Assembly (NCBI GenBank): GCA_021234155.1
Contig: JAJEKV010000077.1
Location: 788,784-852,783 of the forward strand
DNA length: 64,000 nt
DNA from: Isoetes taiwanensis
Lineage: Eukaryota; Streptophyta; Lycopodiopsida; Isoetales; Isoetaceae
Direction: 5' to 3'
Below the pieces are notes generated by a model that made no database searches, had not been told where the DNA came from, and saw nothing but the letters and a program-made list of their open reading frames with translations. Made by a program: the position numbers and the translations under genes. Shown here piece by piece: positions 23,052 through 34,093 of the stretch (position 1 is the stretch's first letter; each line of letters starts with the position of its first letter).

Positions 23052-24662
23052 GGTGATGTTCCAGCATAATATACGCCACGAATACGTATATTGTACTGCC
23101 ACATCACTTGTACATGTCACGGATGACATGTACTTAGTAGTTGTAGTAGGTTGCACCTAGGGGGCAAGAGTTGCACCTAGAGGGCAACTTTGAATATGGT
23201 GCATGTTAAATAAACATACACAATTAATAACCCCATGGACCCCATTGCCAAATGGCTAAACCCCATTTGCCAATGTTTTAACCTAACCCTAAGGGTTTCT
23301 ATATAAGGGTTTCCCCTTAAACCCTAAACCCTTTTCTTTCTTTGCATTTTAGGGTTTTCATAGAGCTCCTTTTCCATTTCGCATTCAGGGCTCTCTTGAG
23401 CCATTTCGGCCAAATCCAGACCCATTTCACATTGCTCGGCTCTGCAAAGCCGGGTTTGCACAACAGATTAGCGATTAGCAGCCATCTTCAGCAAGATCAG
23501 GAGCATGGATGCATTCCGAGGATCAGGAGCAGGTCAAGGACCAGGTATCTAGTCATTCTGTTGTGCAAAGCCGTCTTTGGGCTAGGCAATGAGGTAGTTT
23601 AGCATATTCGTTCAGCCATAGAGGCCTTATAGATCCCGAGATCATAAGCCCTAACTAAGGAACCTAACTCTGTTGTTAGATAGATAGATTAAGATGATAT
23701 TCTTTATTTCAAGTTCTGTGATGATGTTGGTATTTCATTCTCGGGGACCTCCATATATTGGGAAGGGGGTAGAGGCCTAAAAGCATTGTAGCATATGATC
23801 CTAGATAGCCTACTAGTTCCCAATTATATGCGGCCCGTACCGTGAGTCCGCCGGGTTGTGGGGTGGGAGGACTAGACAGGTTGATAAGGAGGAACTTGTC
23901 CCCTACAGGCACTGACCCCTAACAGTGTGTAAGGCCCACCGGGGGTCTATGCGGGCTAGGCTTAATGGCTTGCCACTTTGCAGTGGGCAAGGCATGAGCT
24001 CGACACTGGGGTGATCGTCACCTTCCGGTGAGTTCAAGTCGAATAAGAGCGGTGGCTCTCTAGCCTTTGTGAAGGGCATGGATGCTTCGAGGGGAGGTGA
24101 CTTCCCACCCCTGCCTCATCGCTGGGGAGATGCAACCCGGTAGTAGTAGCCCTTTGGCTATTCACCCGTGAGGGCTACGGTCAGGGTCCCAATACTTTTC
24201 AACCTACTCGCTAGAAGTGTGCTACCGGGAGGGGCGGATGGAGTGGACTACCTAAGCCATGCTCTATGCCGCCCAAATCCATTGCCATGAATTCTATCGC
24301 AATGACCTCTCGGAGGACCAAGCCGTCAGTCAACCCCCTTGAGTTCGAGCCTTGGGTAGGATTTCCCCTTTACGTTATTGTTGTTCATGATGATGTTGTT
24401 ATCAATTTGATGTTTATGACATATTTCACCCTCGAGGTGATTGTATTTATATACTTGTTAGTTTGTGCTCATGTTTGTTTATTCACGCTTCCATGAATAG
24501 GTCGACCGATGGAAGGCGGGTGAATGACACATCCATTCTTCCCTTGCTGGCTCATTCCACCGGGAGTGGAGTGGTGGATGGCCCCCGCCGCTGTAGCTTG
24601 TGGGGAATGCTCCTCCTTCAGTGCGATGTGTGCATCATTATAAGGAGTAGGGGGACGTTACA
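23052..24662 (+). repeat. 3' LTR of copy A
   Basis: About 1.61 kb, beginning GGTGATGTTCC (copy B: TGTGACGTTCC) and ending GGGGGACGTTACA. It shares internal stretches with the copy B LTRs, such as TATTGGGAAGGGGGTAGAGG and AAATCCATTGCCATGAATTC. The leading T is mutated. The matching 5' LTR is not in the window. Confidence 0.85.
23300..23331 (+). promoter_or_regulatory. LTR TATA box and telo-box
   Basis: TATATAAG at 23,300 is followed 12 bp later by AAACCCTAAACCC (23,319), a plant telo-box often found in promoters of growth-related genes. It is the likely U3/R core promoter of this LTR family; the copy B LTRs have only the weaker TCTATTTAGGG. Confidence 0.6.
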
Positions 24663-24818
24663 TTCCCCGGCCGGACAAAATTTCCGTCCGGACAAAAATT
24701 CCCCATCATCAAGACGGACTCACGATGTCAGTATGTGCTCTGTACAAAATATACGATGGCTAGCGACAAACCAAAAGGCCAGGGGCGACGGAGGTAGTTA
24801 GAGATGTCGAGGGGATAG
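24663..24818. other. Spacer between copy A LTR and next element
   Basis: 156 bp; contains CCGGACAAAAT-TTCCG-type direct repeats and nothing coding. Confidence 0.5.
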
Positions 24819-25422
24819 TGTTTGGGGTGCAGGTTGGGAACTCACGCAAAGACGACCCTGCCGTGAGGACCCTTGGATCAAGCGGGAGAATCCAAGAGGC
24901 GTATCCTTGGGATTTGCAAAAGAAACAAAGGAAAAGAGAAAAGAGAGAACAAACGAGAACAATAAGATCACAATGATGAGAACAACTCCTTGATGTCAAT
25001 GAAAATACATGAGCTCTCGCCAATCGAGAGAAAACAGAAGTGAGACAAAACTCAAAAACTCATCCCCCAAAACTCATGTGCTAGCTCTACTCATATATAT
25101 AGTACAATGGCCTTTGGCCCAATATAGACACTCTGACTGATTTGGTGCGACTCGACGGAGGCCCGATTCTTGAGGAATCTTTGGCGGTGCCTCTTGAAAT
25201 GCCTCAAATCACCGACGCCGATAGCCGGCAAAGGACGCCCGTCACTTGTCTAAGCGCCTCCTCTTGGAAGGAGGCACGGGCTTTGACTGCGTGGTTTGCT
25301 GTGGCTTGGTCTTCTCGTGGGGCTTTTGGACGATCTAACCCATGCCCTCGATCGAGATCCTTAGCCTTGACGGGTCCGGTCGTGTGCATGAATAGTTACG
25401 TACGGGATGTACAGGACTAACA
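24819..25422 (-). repeat. 3' LTR of minus-strand gypsy element
   Basis: In element sense it begins TGTTAGTCC and ends ACCCCAAACA (604 bp). It matches 48,359-48,944 along its length, including CTTGATGTCAATGAAAATAC and TACTCATATATATAGTACAA. Confidence 0.85.
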
Positions 25423-25434
25423 CTCCCCACCAAG
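25423..25434 (-). other. Polypurine tract of minus-strand gypsy element
   Basis: In element sense TTGGTGGGGAG abuts TGTTAGTCC, fixing the LTR start. Confidence 0.75.
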
Positions 25435-25632
25435 CGACACTTTCGGTGTGAAGAAAAGGAGGAAGTGATTGGGCGGGAACCCTAGTTTGAAAATGATCCT
25501 CCGCGGGAATGAGGGCGGGCGCCATTGTGGTAATTGCCAATGAGATCTGGCGTATTTGAAGAGTCATTTCGTGAGTGTTGAGCCCAAGTGCGGGATGAGC
25601 ATCAATGAGAAAGCTTTGGGCGTACCATGTCT

Positions 25633-26439
25633 TCAAGGGCGTGTATGTGCTTCAGCAGTACAAAGCGGCATTCCATGAGAAGATAAGTCACAAGTCCAAA
25701 CGCACCGACTTTGCATTCGGGTTGCAATAAAAGATAGGGCGCCGCCCGACGAAGGAGCTGAGCGGAGGCACTTGGGAGCATGACCTGAGAAGCGCTTGAC
25801 GGTGAACCCAAGGATCCGTGAGGTGGCGTGATTCTTCAAGAAGGCATCAAGGCCATGGGCGGCATTAATTCCGGTGTGCCAACCACGCTCATTGGCAATA
25901 TAGATCAATTTTGGTGTGTGGTCCAAGGTGGCACCATTTTTCCAATTGGAGCGTCCAACAAAGCGTGGATCCCATTGGAGATCCTGGCCGAGATTCGAGG
26001 AGGAGTCCACCCGGGCCGTGGCCTTCGGGACCTTTGTCCAAAATGGAAGACGCCAGTCAGAGGTGAGAAACCGTGAGCGTGGAGGTACACCCAATGAAGC
26101 ATATGGAGAGGAAGCCATGCCCGTGGTTGTGGGCTGCTGAGCCTGCTCCTTGAATTCTCGAACAAGGTCCAGATCAAGAGCACCGCGATCACCGGGTCCC
26201 AAATCAACAGAGAGCTGAGTAAAGACTGGAGGATTAACCCAACCCGTGGGTGTGGTCTTGCTGTCCAGAAGGGCACGCAGTTGATTGTAGCTGGCCAAGT
26301 GCTGCATATAAACTTGGGCAAACTGAAGATCCTCAGGATGTGCTAAATGGTTGCGCACCTGTTCAAGTGTTTCTGCTTGCCACAGAGGTAAATGAGTAGC
26401 CAGCCGGCATGTACTCGCCAAGAGCGTGAGACCGATCAT
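25633..26439 (-). CDS. Extra ORF downstream of integrase, C-terminal part
   Basis: A 268-codon open frame in element sense. Motifs include LEQVRNHLAHPEDLQFAQVY, YNQLRALLDSKTTP and a C-terminal PKLIYIANERGWHTGINAAH. I recognise no family. It is on the same strand as the pol genes and lies between integrase and the PPT, where some plant Ty3/gypsy lineages carry additional ORFs of unknown or envelope-like role. I see no signal peptide or membrane segment that would argue for an envelope. It is probably the 3' part of one long ORF that includes 26,932-28,571. Confidence 0.5.
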   Translation of the reverse strand: MIGLTLLASTCRLATHLPLWQAETLEQVRNHLAHPEDLQFAQVYMQHLASYNQLRALLDSKTTPTGWVNPPVFTQLSVDLGPGDRGALDLDLVREFKEQAQQPTTTGMASSPYASLGVPPRSRFLTSDWRLPFWTKVPKATARVDSSSNLGQDLQWDPRFVGRSNWKNGATLDHTPKLIYIANERGWHTGINAAHGLDAFLKNHATSRILGFTVKRFSGHAPKCLRSAPSSGGALSFIATRMQSRCVWTCDLSSHGMPLCTAEAHTRP

Positions 26440-26931
26440 GATCTTTTTAAATACAGATTGTTATCGGTAACAACCGGTGAGCATCGGGGTTGTCGTTAAA
26501 ATTTCGATGTGGCTCACCTCGAATTTGTGCCGTGTATGAGCCGATAGAAGTCATGGAAGATGTACACCATCAACCCACGAACAACTTCGGAAGATGAGCA
26601 AATCGGGGATCTTCATTAAAGTGGGATTGGATTAGGTCGAAGACTAAGAGAAACCTGAGTAAGCCTTTGTCTTCAACCCGAAAGGTCCGCCAAATCCCGA
26701 GAAAGTCCACATTGCGCACTGTTCATTAACCCGGTCGCCCCGCGCCGTACCACTTAAGAAAAGAGGTGGCGTCGGGCAACCACATAATCAGTAACCGGAA
26801 GGAGGAGCCAAATCACAGGAATGTGGAGAGCTATTAATGTAACCCCTCCCGCATTTTATGTTGCGGCGTCTTTTCAGCATTGAACAACTTCACGGAGTTG
26901 ATGGTCGAGGTCACGGATCTGATTCTCTTTT

Positions 26932-27780
26932 TCAAGGAGGAGACGGATTGATCAGGGGAACCGTTTGTGAGGAAGCGTGCCATGTGAAGAGGATTGCCCG
27001 TGAGTATGGAGTCGTGGCAATCCTCAAGGCCATCAATGATCTTCTGTTTCTTAGCCTCGTAAGTTGATCCCGGAGGGGCGTGAGCTGATGGGTCAGCGTG
27101 GAAAGCTGATCTTCTAAGGAGGTGATTCGAGCATCGCGCGCTGTAAGGTCATGGACTTGATTGGTGTAACTTTGAGAAAGCTCTGTGGTGTTAAGTTTGG
27201 CTAGGTCTCTATCCTTGTCGCCTGTGAGGTTATCCTTGGCCTTGACCTGCTCCAAAGAATTCTGAATGGTGGATTGCAACCGAGCCTTGATGGACGCTAG
27301 CGTGCTGGTCTCGATGCGTTGCGATCTTGAGATCCTCACGGCCCGTAAAGAGAGCCTCGTGCTTTTCCCGAAGTTTGTCTTCCGTGGATTGAACTTAGCG
27401 CGGTTGGCAACTTGAAGATCCCTGTGAACAGCTTTCGATGCCTCCAGGTACGCTTGAACTCCATTCATGAGAACTTCTTGGGAGTCTTGTAACTTGAGGA
27501 CAACGGCTTGAACATCCTGCTGGTATTGATACAGGAGCTGGCGAGGATGTGAAGGTGTGGGGCCCTGTTGTTGCCGTGTTTGGGACGTCTGAGAGACATG
27601 ATGAGGAGTGGAGGGCAAGGATTTTGTGGAGGAAGAAGAGATAGTGACATGCGTGGCGTTGTGTTGAACATGACCAGAGAAGAAGGACGGAAGTTTCAGC
27701 CCTGTTGGTTTTGAGGAAGGAATGAAAGGATTGATGAGTGGATGCATGAGAAATGGAAGGGGACGGGGATAGGAAGGCAA
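26932..27780 (-). CDS. Extra ORF downstream of integrase, coiled-coil part
   Basis: A 282-codon frame with a Pro/Ser/Thr-rich start and a long helical middle and C-terminus (QQDVQAVVLKLQDSQEVLMN; ITSLEDQLSTLTHQLTPLRD), which looks like a coiled coil with heptad Leu. It could mediate oligomerisation. It overlaps another minus frame (27,696-28,088), so a frameshift probably separates parts of one gene. Function unknown. Confidence 0.45.
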   Translation of the reverse strand: MPSYPRPLPFLMHPLINPFIPSSKPTGLKLPSFFSGHVQHNATHVTISSSSTKSLPSTPHHVSQTSQTRQQQGPTPSHPRQLLYQYQQDVQAVVLKLQDSQEVLMNGVQAYLEASKAVHRDLQVANRAKFNPRKTNFGKSTRLSLRAVRISRSQRIETSTLASIKARLQSTIQNSLEQVKAKDNLTGDKDRDLAKLNTTELSQSYTNQVHDLTARDARITSLEDQLSTLTHQLTPLRDQLTRLRNRRSLMALRIATTPYSRAILFTWHASSQTVPLINPSPP

Positions 27781-28571
27781 TGACGGATGAGGGCTTGAAG
27801 ATGGGCACCCACTGAGGCTTCAAATGCTGAAGAAGGGGCGGCCCTAATGCAATCCACTTCATGAAGAAGTCTGAAGAAAAGCATTTGTGGCCAATCAATA
27901 TGGTGTGGAGAGTGGATGGCCATGATGACAACATTATAGAACTGTTTATTGATATGGGTGTTCTTTATGGAGTACCCAAGGAATTTTCGCCACAGAAACT
28001 TTACAAAAGTGTCGTAGGGCTTGGCAATGTTGGTGAGGCGATGCATGTTGGCTTGATAAGGAGTGCGTTTATACCGAGTGACATCCACGGTCTGTCACGG
28101 CTTCAAGATAAAGAAGGTCTTTAAGAGGAATGTGGAATACCTCTAAATCGAGAACCCGAAAGTAAGCAAAATGGTGGTGCCATCGACCGTGGTAGCGTAC
28201 CCTTTCGGGCTGTTGATTATATGAGCAACAAACTGCTTCAATTGCTCCGGATTTGGTGCATGGAGGTCCTGTTGAGAGAATTCATAAAGCCCATCGCGCT
28301 CCGCGACTTCACGACTCGGACCAACTAGGGCTTCATGCGAAGGTGGGTGTTGAGAAGGCCACGGACTCAAAAAGAGCGGGATCCGTGGGAGCGTAAGCTT
28401 GAAGTTGAGGAAATTTGGCTTCCGGCCATGGCTAAGAGCGCCGGAAAGGAACAAGAAGATCTGTCTGGAGAAGCCGGGGGGCGGAGAACAGAAGACGAAA
28501 ATGAAGATAGACGAAAAGGTTTTAGGGCGCACCGGTGTTGGCCAAGGGACATGATGAGAATGAAACGACAA
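27696..28571 (-). pseudogene. Extra ORF downstream of integrase, N-terminal part
   Basis: Two minus frames read as one protein with a break near 28,140. The upstream one has PSHEALVGPSREVAERDGLY and PEQLKQFVAHIINSPKGYAT. The downstream one has YKRTPYQANMHRLTNIAKPY, FYNVVIMAIHSPHHIDWPQM and CIRAAPSSAFEASVGAHLQA. The pattern (helix, then IDW...HEVD) resembles the uncharacterised C-terminal proteins of plant retroelements, but I cannot name a family. The frameshift and stops near 28,090-28,145 make it non-functional as read. Confidence 0.4.
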
Positions 28572-28930
28572 CCGTTGATGAGACCAGGTGGCGATAGATG
28601 CGAAGGAGTCACTTGGAAGGCAAAAATTTGGCTAAGTCCCCAAGCAGTTAAGGGAGAAGCAATGGACGGTAGAGATGAGACCGGAATGAAGAATCGGAGG
28701 TGACAGCTGGCGAAGGTACAAACATTAATATCCGACGGGCGTGAAAGGAAGGAATGTCATTTAATGCGTGCAACTCGAGGTGGGATATCATTAAAACGAA
28801 AGTGTCAGAAGGTACCATGGCTAGATATGCGGCGGGAGAAAAGATTCCTCATTTAGAAACGGCCTTGCATTGCAACCACGTTAGCCGATTTTTGAGTGGT
28901 CCACGTCGACAGAGTTCCAAGTAGTGGGGC

Positions 28931-28938
28931 TATATAAG
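28931..28938 (+). promoter_or_regulatory. TATA box of antisense ORF
   Basis: GGGGCTATATAAGACG; the TATA starts 46 bp upstream of the ATG at 28,977, giving a predicted leader of about 12-20 nt. Confidence 0.55.
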
Positions 28939-28976
28939 ACGAGCAGTGGATGAAGCTGAGGCACCCTTTGGCGACC

Positions 28977-29231
28977 ATGAGTATGGCAAATGGCCGGTTT
29001 GAAGAGAACCGCACTATGCCGACAATTGTCGGAATGGATCACCGCAAGATGAACTATGCGGATCTCGGAAATGCCAATCGTGGCATCCCTATGGATGGCT
29101 GGTGCAGTGGGATGGCTGAGCATCCCGACCCTCTGACCAACCCGATGGAGGTGGTGGTGCATCTGCGCTGGGATCCGGAGCAGAACTACTACCATATCCT
29201 CTGCATCACCTCTGCTCCCAACCCGGAGTAG
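28977..29231 (+). CDS. Antisense extra ORF in minus-strand gypsy element
   Basis: 84 codons, GCGACCATGA start context, TAG stop. The codons favour G/C in third positions and the peptide is well balanced (NGRFEENRTMPTIVGMDHRK; NPMEVVVHLRWDPEQNYYHI). It runs opposite to gag-pol, between integrase and the 3' LTR, behind its own TATA box. Antisense extra ORFs at this place are known in some plant Ty3/gypsy (Tat-type) elements, but I do not recognise this protein. An in-frame ATG at 28,950 lies too close to the TATA box to be the likely start. The frame is intact. Confidence 0.55.
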   Translation: MSMANGRFEENRTMPTIVGMDHRKMNYADLGNANRGIPMDGWCSGMAEHPDPLTNPMEVVVHLRWDPEQNYYHILCITSAPNPE

Positions 29232-29451
29232 AGGGGTTTTAATCTTAGGATTTTGTAAATAGGGCACTGTCCATAGAGCTCTGCTCATAGCGGAAGTAAG
29301 TGGGCAATGCTCGCATTTTGTAATTTGCCTCTACTATAAATATAAATATGTCGCTTTTAGTCACTATCTGTGGAGTCTGAACTTTGTTGTGCCTCATGTG
29401 TAGAACCGTCTGTAGCGTCTGTATGAAATTGTTTAAGGCGAAAGCCATTAA

Positions 29452-30713
29452 CTAGAGTAGGTAACGGAGTGCCATCCAACTCGGCCAGCTTGAAAACACT
29501 GGGTTGAACAACTTGAATAATTTGATACCAAGCCACCTGAACTTTAACTTGCCCGGAAAATTTTTGTAACGAGAATCATAAAGAAGAACCAAATCACCTT
29601 CTTTGAATGTTTTTGTCTTAAGACGTTTGTCATGCAAGGATTTCTGCAACTGTTGACCATGAAGAACACGAATGTAAGCATCTCTCCGAAGTTCATCTAA
29701 CTGTTCCAATTGATAAACCCGTTCCTTGAGTGCAGCAGGTGGATTATGTGCTGTAGCAAGTTTGAAACGGAGAGTCGGAAGAATGAATGCAAAGGGCATA
29801 AGAGCTTCTTGACCATGAACCAATTTGAAAGGAGTGTAGCCAGTAGCAATTTTGAAACTGGTGTTATAAGCCCAAAGAACAAGAGGCAACTTGTCTTGCC
29901 TAACACAATGCGAGAAGCATCACAAATTTTCTTGAGAACAGTGATGAGGGTTTTGTTGGTACTTTCAGCCAATCCATTTCCTTGAGGATAGTAAGGTGTA
30001 CTCTTCCCTGGTCTTTGTATGTGAAGATAATCCGTCACTCCTTGATGGTATGATTGACAAAATGGGCGCCACGATCACTAACAAGTTAGGTGGGACAACA
30101 AAAAACGCGTGATGATGTGTGTGTAGAGAACCTTTGCTGTACTGGCAGCAGTGTTGTCTGGAAGGGCACAAGCTTCCGCCCATTTAGTAGCATAACCAGT
30201 GATGACCAGAATGTAGCTGGACGCAGGTGCCGCTACGGTAGGTCCATGGGCCCCACAAAGTCCATTCCCCATTTGCTGAAGGGAAGTGGCGGCGGCGACC
30301 CGTCAATGGAAGAGCCGCCCGTCACGGGTTTGCCCACACGCCACGCGAACATATCACGTGTGAGCATAAGCGTGGGCATCTTTGAAGAGCGTGGGCCAGA
30401 ATTATCCTGCCAAAAGAATTTTGCGTGCCGTGGTGTCACCACTAAAATGACCACCACCAAGCCCGTCATGGGCTTGTCGCACAATATCGGGCACCTCATG
30501 TGGGAGGACACAACGACGTAGGACCATGTCTTTACCGCGTTTGTATAAATGGTTTGCAACCATGGTATAGTCACGGACCTCTAAAGAAACCGATGGCGGC
30601 GCGGAGCCGAAGCTTGTCTGGAGAGTCGGCCGATCGTCGTGGGGAAAAGCACCAGTGAGAAGATATTGTTGAAAGTTATGAAACCAATGGGGCGTGGCCG
30701 TGACCAGGAACAA
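29452..30713 (-). pseudogene. Integrase (minus-strand gypsy)
   Basis: Motifs in order: RRCVLPHEVPDIVRQAHDG, then GGHFSGDTTARKILL (zinc-domain region); FSKWGMDFVGP (first catalytic D); YATKWAEACALPDNTA; STPYYPQGNGLAESTNK (catalytic E); FKIATGYTPFKLVHGQEALM; EGDLVLLYDSRYKNFPGKLK, then FRWLG (GPY/F-like end). No chromodomain follows. Frame changes occur near 29,890, 30,080 and 30,230, and the segment with the second catalytic D is damaged, so the enzyme is dead. This element's integrase differs clearly from copies A and B. Confidence 0.85.
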
Positions 30714-31352
30714 TTGACGTCTGGAAAGGCATCCGAAACACCCGTGGAGGGGTCATCGGTGTGGATGCGAAAAGATAATCAGGCACCACATGAGACTTGC
30801 CTGCCTTATGAACAATTTCGAAGGGAGCGACTTCTTGCAGAAGGAGGACCCAACGAGCAATTCTACCCATGGGCGTGGCTTTGTTGATTAAATAAAGAAG
30901 AGCTTGATGATCAACAAAGAACTTGATCTGGCTGCCCAACAAATAATGACGGAAACGTTGGACACAGAAAACTAAGCCCAAGGCTTCCCCGCCTGGCAGA
31001 GTAGTTGCGCTCCGCCAGATTGAGTTCCTACTGGCATAGCGAATCGGTTTATCCGTGTGTTCATCATAGGCCCGAGAAAGAAAGCGGCACCAATTGCAAA
31101 AGCAGAGACATCAACATGAACCGGGAAAGGCTTGTCCCATTGAGGAGGAACAAGTAGGGGCTCGAATAAGTAATGCTTCAACTCGAAAGAAGCTTCCGCT
31201 TGGGGATTCCAAGCCCAAGTGGATTCATCACCCGTGAGTTTATGAATGGGATCGCGAGCAATGCAAGTCCGAGGAATGAAGGTGGAATAATAATTAACTT
31301 TACCCGTGAAGGAACGTGTCTCTTTGATATTAGATGGTGCTTGAGCCCTCAA
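30676..31352 (-). pseudogene. RNase H (minus-strand gypsy)
   Basis: KETRSFTGKVNYYSTFIPR (RT connection), then WAWNPQAEASFELKHYL, FPVHVDVSAFAIGAAF (a catalytic D), GLVFCVQRFRHYLLG, FFVDHQALLYLI (D) and GRIARWVLLLQEVAPFEIVH, ending in SHVVPDYLFAS (D). Standard order for a gypsy RNase H. A frame change near 30,980 separates the halves. Confidence 0.85.
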
Positions 31353-32346
31353 GATACTGGCCCGATTTTAGCGGGATCCGTGGTGATCCCATCTTTGCTA
31401 ACCACATGACCCAAAAGAACACCTGAGGTGACGCAGAAAGTGCACTTCTCAGGATTGAGACTAATGCCAGATTCATCACATTTTTGAAAGACAAGCTCTA
31501 ACTTCTCCAAGTGATCATCCATGGAGCTGTAGGCTGAAAAATCATCTTGAAAGATCTGAGAAAAGGTTGATCCTTCATATAGGCTTGAAAATTTAGAGCA
31601 TGATGCAAACCGAAAGGTTGAAGGAGAGTTTGATAAACCAAAAGGGACCACCTTGTAGGCAAAAGTGCCCCACGGGGTAGTGAAGGTAGTTTTGAGTTGA
31701 TCTTCTTTCTTGATAAGAAATTTGATCAGAGAAACCATCCATGAAAGAGTACATTTCATGACCAGCAACCTCTTCAAGAACCTGGTCAAGGGAAGTGATC
31801 ACGCTCCGTAGCTTGATTGAGTTTTCTGTAGTCCACGCGGACGCGGATCTTACCATTGTGTTTGAGAGCAATGACAATGGGGCTCACCCATTCAGAGTGT
31901 TTCACCTCATAAATCAGGCCAGCAGCTAAGAGTTTGTCAATTTTGGCCTTGACGGTCCCGCGATAATTTGGGTTGAGCCTGCATCGTCGCCGCTAGATTG
32001 GGTGCATCGTCAGGTTTGGTAGGAATGGTGAGTTCCCCAATTCTTTTTGATACCTCGAAGGTCTTTATAGCTCCAAGCAAAATATGTTTGAACTTCTTGA
32101 ACATCGTCACGGCGCGTGCTTTATAAGTGGATGGAAGATTAGCATCTAAGCGGACGGGTTGATTGTTACCAATGTCCACGATGTCCACTTCTGGAGTTTG
32201 AATATGAGGAACAACCTCAGGTGTCTGAACCCGATGAGCGGAGGTTGAAACATGATAGGAGGAGCCGTGATTTTTGAGTGGTGAAGAAAAGAGGTCGGGC
32301 CGAAAGTGCCATCAAGCAAGGGTTGCTTCATGACGGCATTAACATC
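31349..32346 (-). pseudogene. Reverse transcriptase (minus-strand gypsy)
   Basis: Pre-RT reads NQPVRLDANLPSTYKARAVT. RT landmarks follow: DQVLEEVAGHEMYSFMDGFS, FAYKVVPFGLSNSPSTF, the catalytic FQDDFSAYS and CTFCVTSGVLLGHVVSKDGI. The Asp pair is intact. Frame breaks occur near 31,595 and 31,935. The upstream end of the domain stops at the insertion point of copy B (32,351) and its N-terminal neighbour, protease, reappears on the other side at 45,397. Confidence 0.88.
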
Positions 32347-32351
32347 AATAG
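32347..32351. repeat. Target-site duplication of copy B, left
   Basis: AATAG, identical to 45,392-45,396. Confidence 0.9.
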
Positions 32352-33900
32352 TGTGGCGTTCAGCCGCAGATTATAACGGTCCCGGGGCGATCTTTGTCTT
32401 CGCCGAATCACGCCATTACCGCCCTCGATCGACGGTATGCCAACGGATAGCCAGTAAAGTAGCCCTAGGGGCAACTTGCTAGGAGTGTTCATATATTATT
32501 AATGTGCACATGTGCACATTAATGAGGGCACACCTTTCCATGTTGGCATATTTTGCCACCTAGCCATTAAAGGCAAGTGGGGCCTTTCCAATTATCCCAC
32601 ATGCCAAATTGGGTGGTGGAAACCCTAGCCTAAACCCCATGTCTATTTAGGGTAGGAAAACCCTAGCTTGCTAGTTTTTCGTCCTTAGGGTTTTAGAGCT
32701 CAGTTTTGGCTGCCCCAGAGCCAAAACCAGCCTCCAGGCTTGGGCCCAAGCGAATTGCACCATCGGTTCCACCAATTCGGCCGGCTCGGCAGGATGGTTG
32801 AACCTCGAGTCAGGAGGAGCCACCAAGGATCAGATTTGGTCAATTTAATAGCTTAAACCGTCTTCTAGTCATAGAATCGTAGGTTTAGACTATTAAATTG
32901 CCCATAGTAGCTATCTAGATCTTAGATCTGGACACTAACAAAAGAACCTAACTCTATGATTAGATCTAGTTCTTTAGTTCTTCCAGGATGTATTTGGATG
33001 ATGTATCTCTGTGAACTCCTTGTATTGGGAAGGGGGTAGAGGCCCCAAAGCTTGTAGTTGATGCTCCTAGAGTAGCCTCTCTAGCACACTGTGTAGATCG
33101 CCTGTGTACAAGAGCCACAGGTTTGCCAGGGTGAAGGGGGCCGACCGGCTAAGAAGGAGGTTCATGTTCTCGACTCTTGAACCATCCCCGTGTGTGTAAA
33201 GCCTCACAGGGGGGATCATTTGACTAGGTCTAATGCCTTACCACCGAAAAGGGTAAGGCATGGGCTCGGCTGCAGAGTGAAGTGGTGTACACTTTCCGAT
33301 GGGTTTCGAATCACGGGCAGTGGCCTCTAGTCACCTCGAGTCGGCATGTAGATCTCTCGGAGGGAGTGATCCCTACCCGCCCCATCGAACTGGGAGGATG
33401 AGACCGGGAATAGCCCCTTCTGGCTATGCATCCGTGGGGCTCTGGTCCAGTCCCAACACTTTTCAGCCCACTCGCAAAGTGTGCAATGTGAGGGCGGATG
33501 GAGTGGACAACCCTATGCCATGTTCTTATGCCACCCAAATCCATTGCCATGAATTCTGCCTCTAATGAACTCGGAGACCCAAGCCGTCCAGTCACCCCTT
33601 GAGTCCGAGCCTTGGGTAGGGTTCCTCATGTGATGTGGTCGACCACCGCTCCATGCAGATGTTGATATACCACCCCTCCGGGTGGATGGAGGATCGCTGG
33701 TACTAACATGTATGTTTACGCTTCCAGCCTAGGTAGGCCGGGGAGAGAGGGGTAGAATGACACCTTCACTCTTCCCTTTGGGGACTGGATACGGGCGCAA
33801 AGGATATGTGGAGGGCCCTGTGTCAGCATGGGAGCTGGTGTGGGGAAGAACTCCTGTTTGTATACGGTGAGAGCACCGTGACACCCAGAGGGACGCCACG
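32352..33900 (+). repeat. 5' LTR of copy B
   Basis: 1,549 bp, TGTGGCGTTC to GACGCCACG. AT-rich blocks are identical to the 3' LTR (for example GTGTTCATATATTATTAATG) while CG-containing patches differ by small indels. Confidence 0.92.
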
Positions 33901-33901
33901 G

Positions 33902-33916
33902 TGGTATCGAGCAATG
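33902..33916 (+). other. Primer-binding site of copy B
   Basis: TGGTATCGAGCAATG lies 1 nt after the 5' LTR. It matches the usual plant PBS for initiator-Met tRNA (TGGTATCAGAGC...) with one A missing. Confidence 0.85.
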
Positions 33917-34093
33917 TTCTTGGAGACCAAGAGCAAAGCACGACCATGTTCCCGTGAGTACTAACTTGATAGGATCCTCAAAGCTCGGAAAGTGGGAAAA
34001 TTTTTCTCACCTTTGTAGTTTATGCTAAGCTAGTAACAATTAAGTGAATTGGAATTTAACAAGATTGAGCCAAAATTTTCCAAGTGAGGTGGT

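Larger units (their letters stand above)
1650..24662 (+). mobile_element. Ty3/gypsy chromovirus copy A, 5'-deleted and interrupted
   Basis: Order is RT, RNase H, [17.7 kb insertion], integrase, chromodomain, PPT, 3' LTR, which is the chromovirus order. Copy A lacks gag, protease and a 5' LTR. Homology with copy B (32,352-45,391) begins near 1,670, just before RT. The two copies share nucleotide-level similarity in pol, in the 3' untranslated region and in the LTR, so they are the same family. The 3' LTR ends with GACGTTACA, the counterpart of GGCGTCACA in copy B. Confidence 0.85.
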
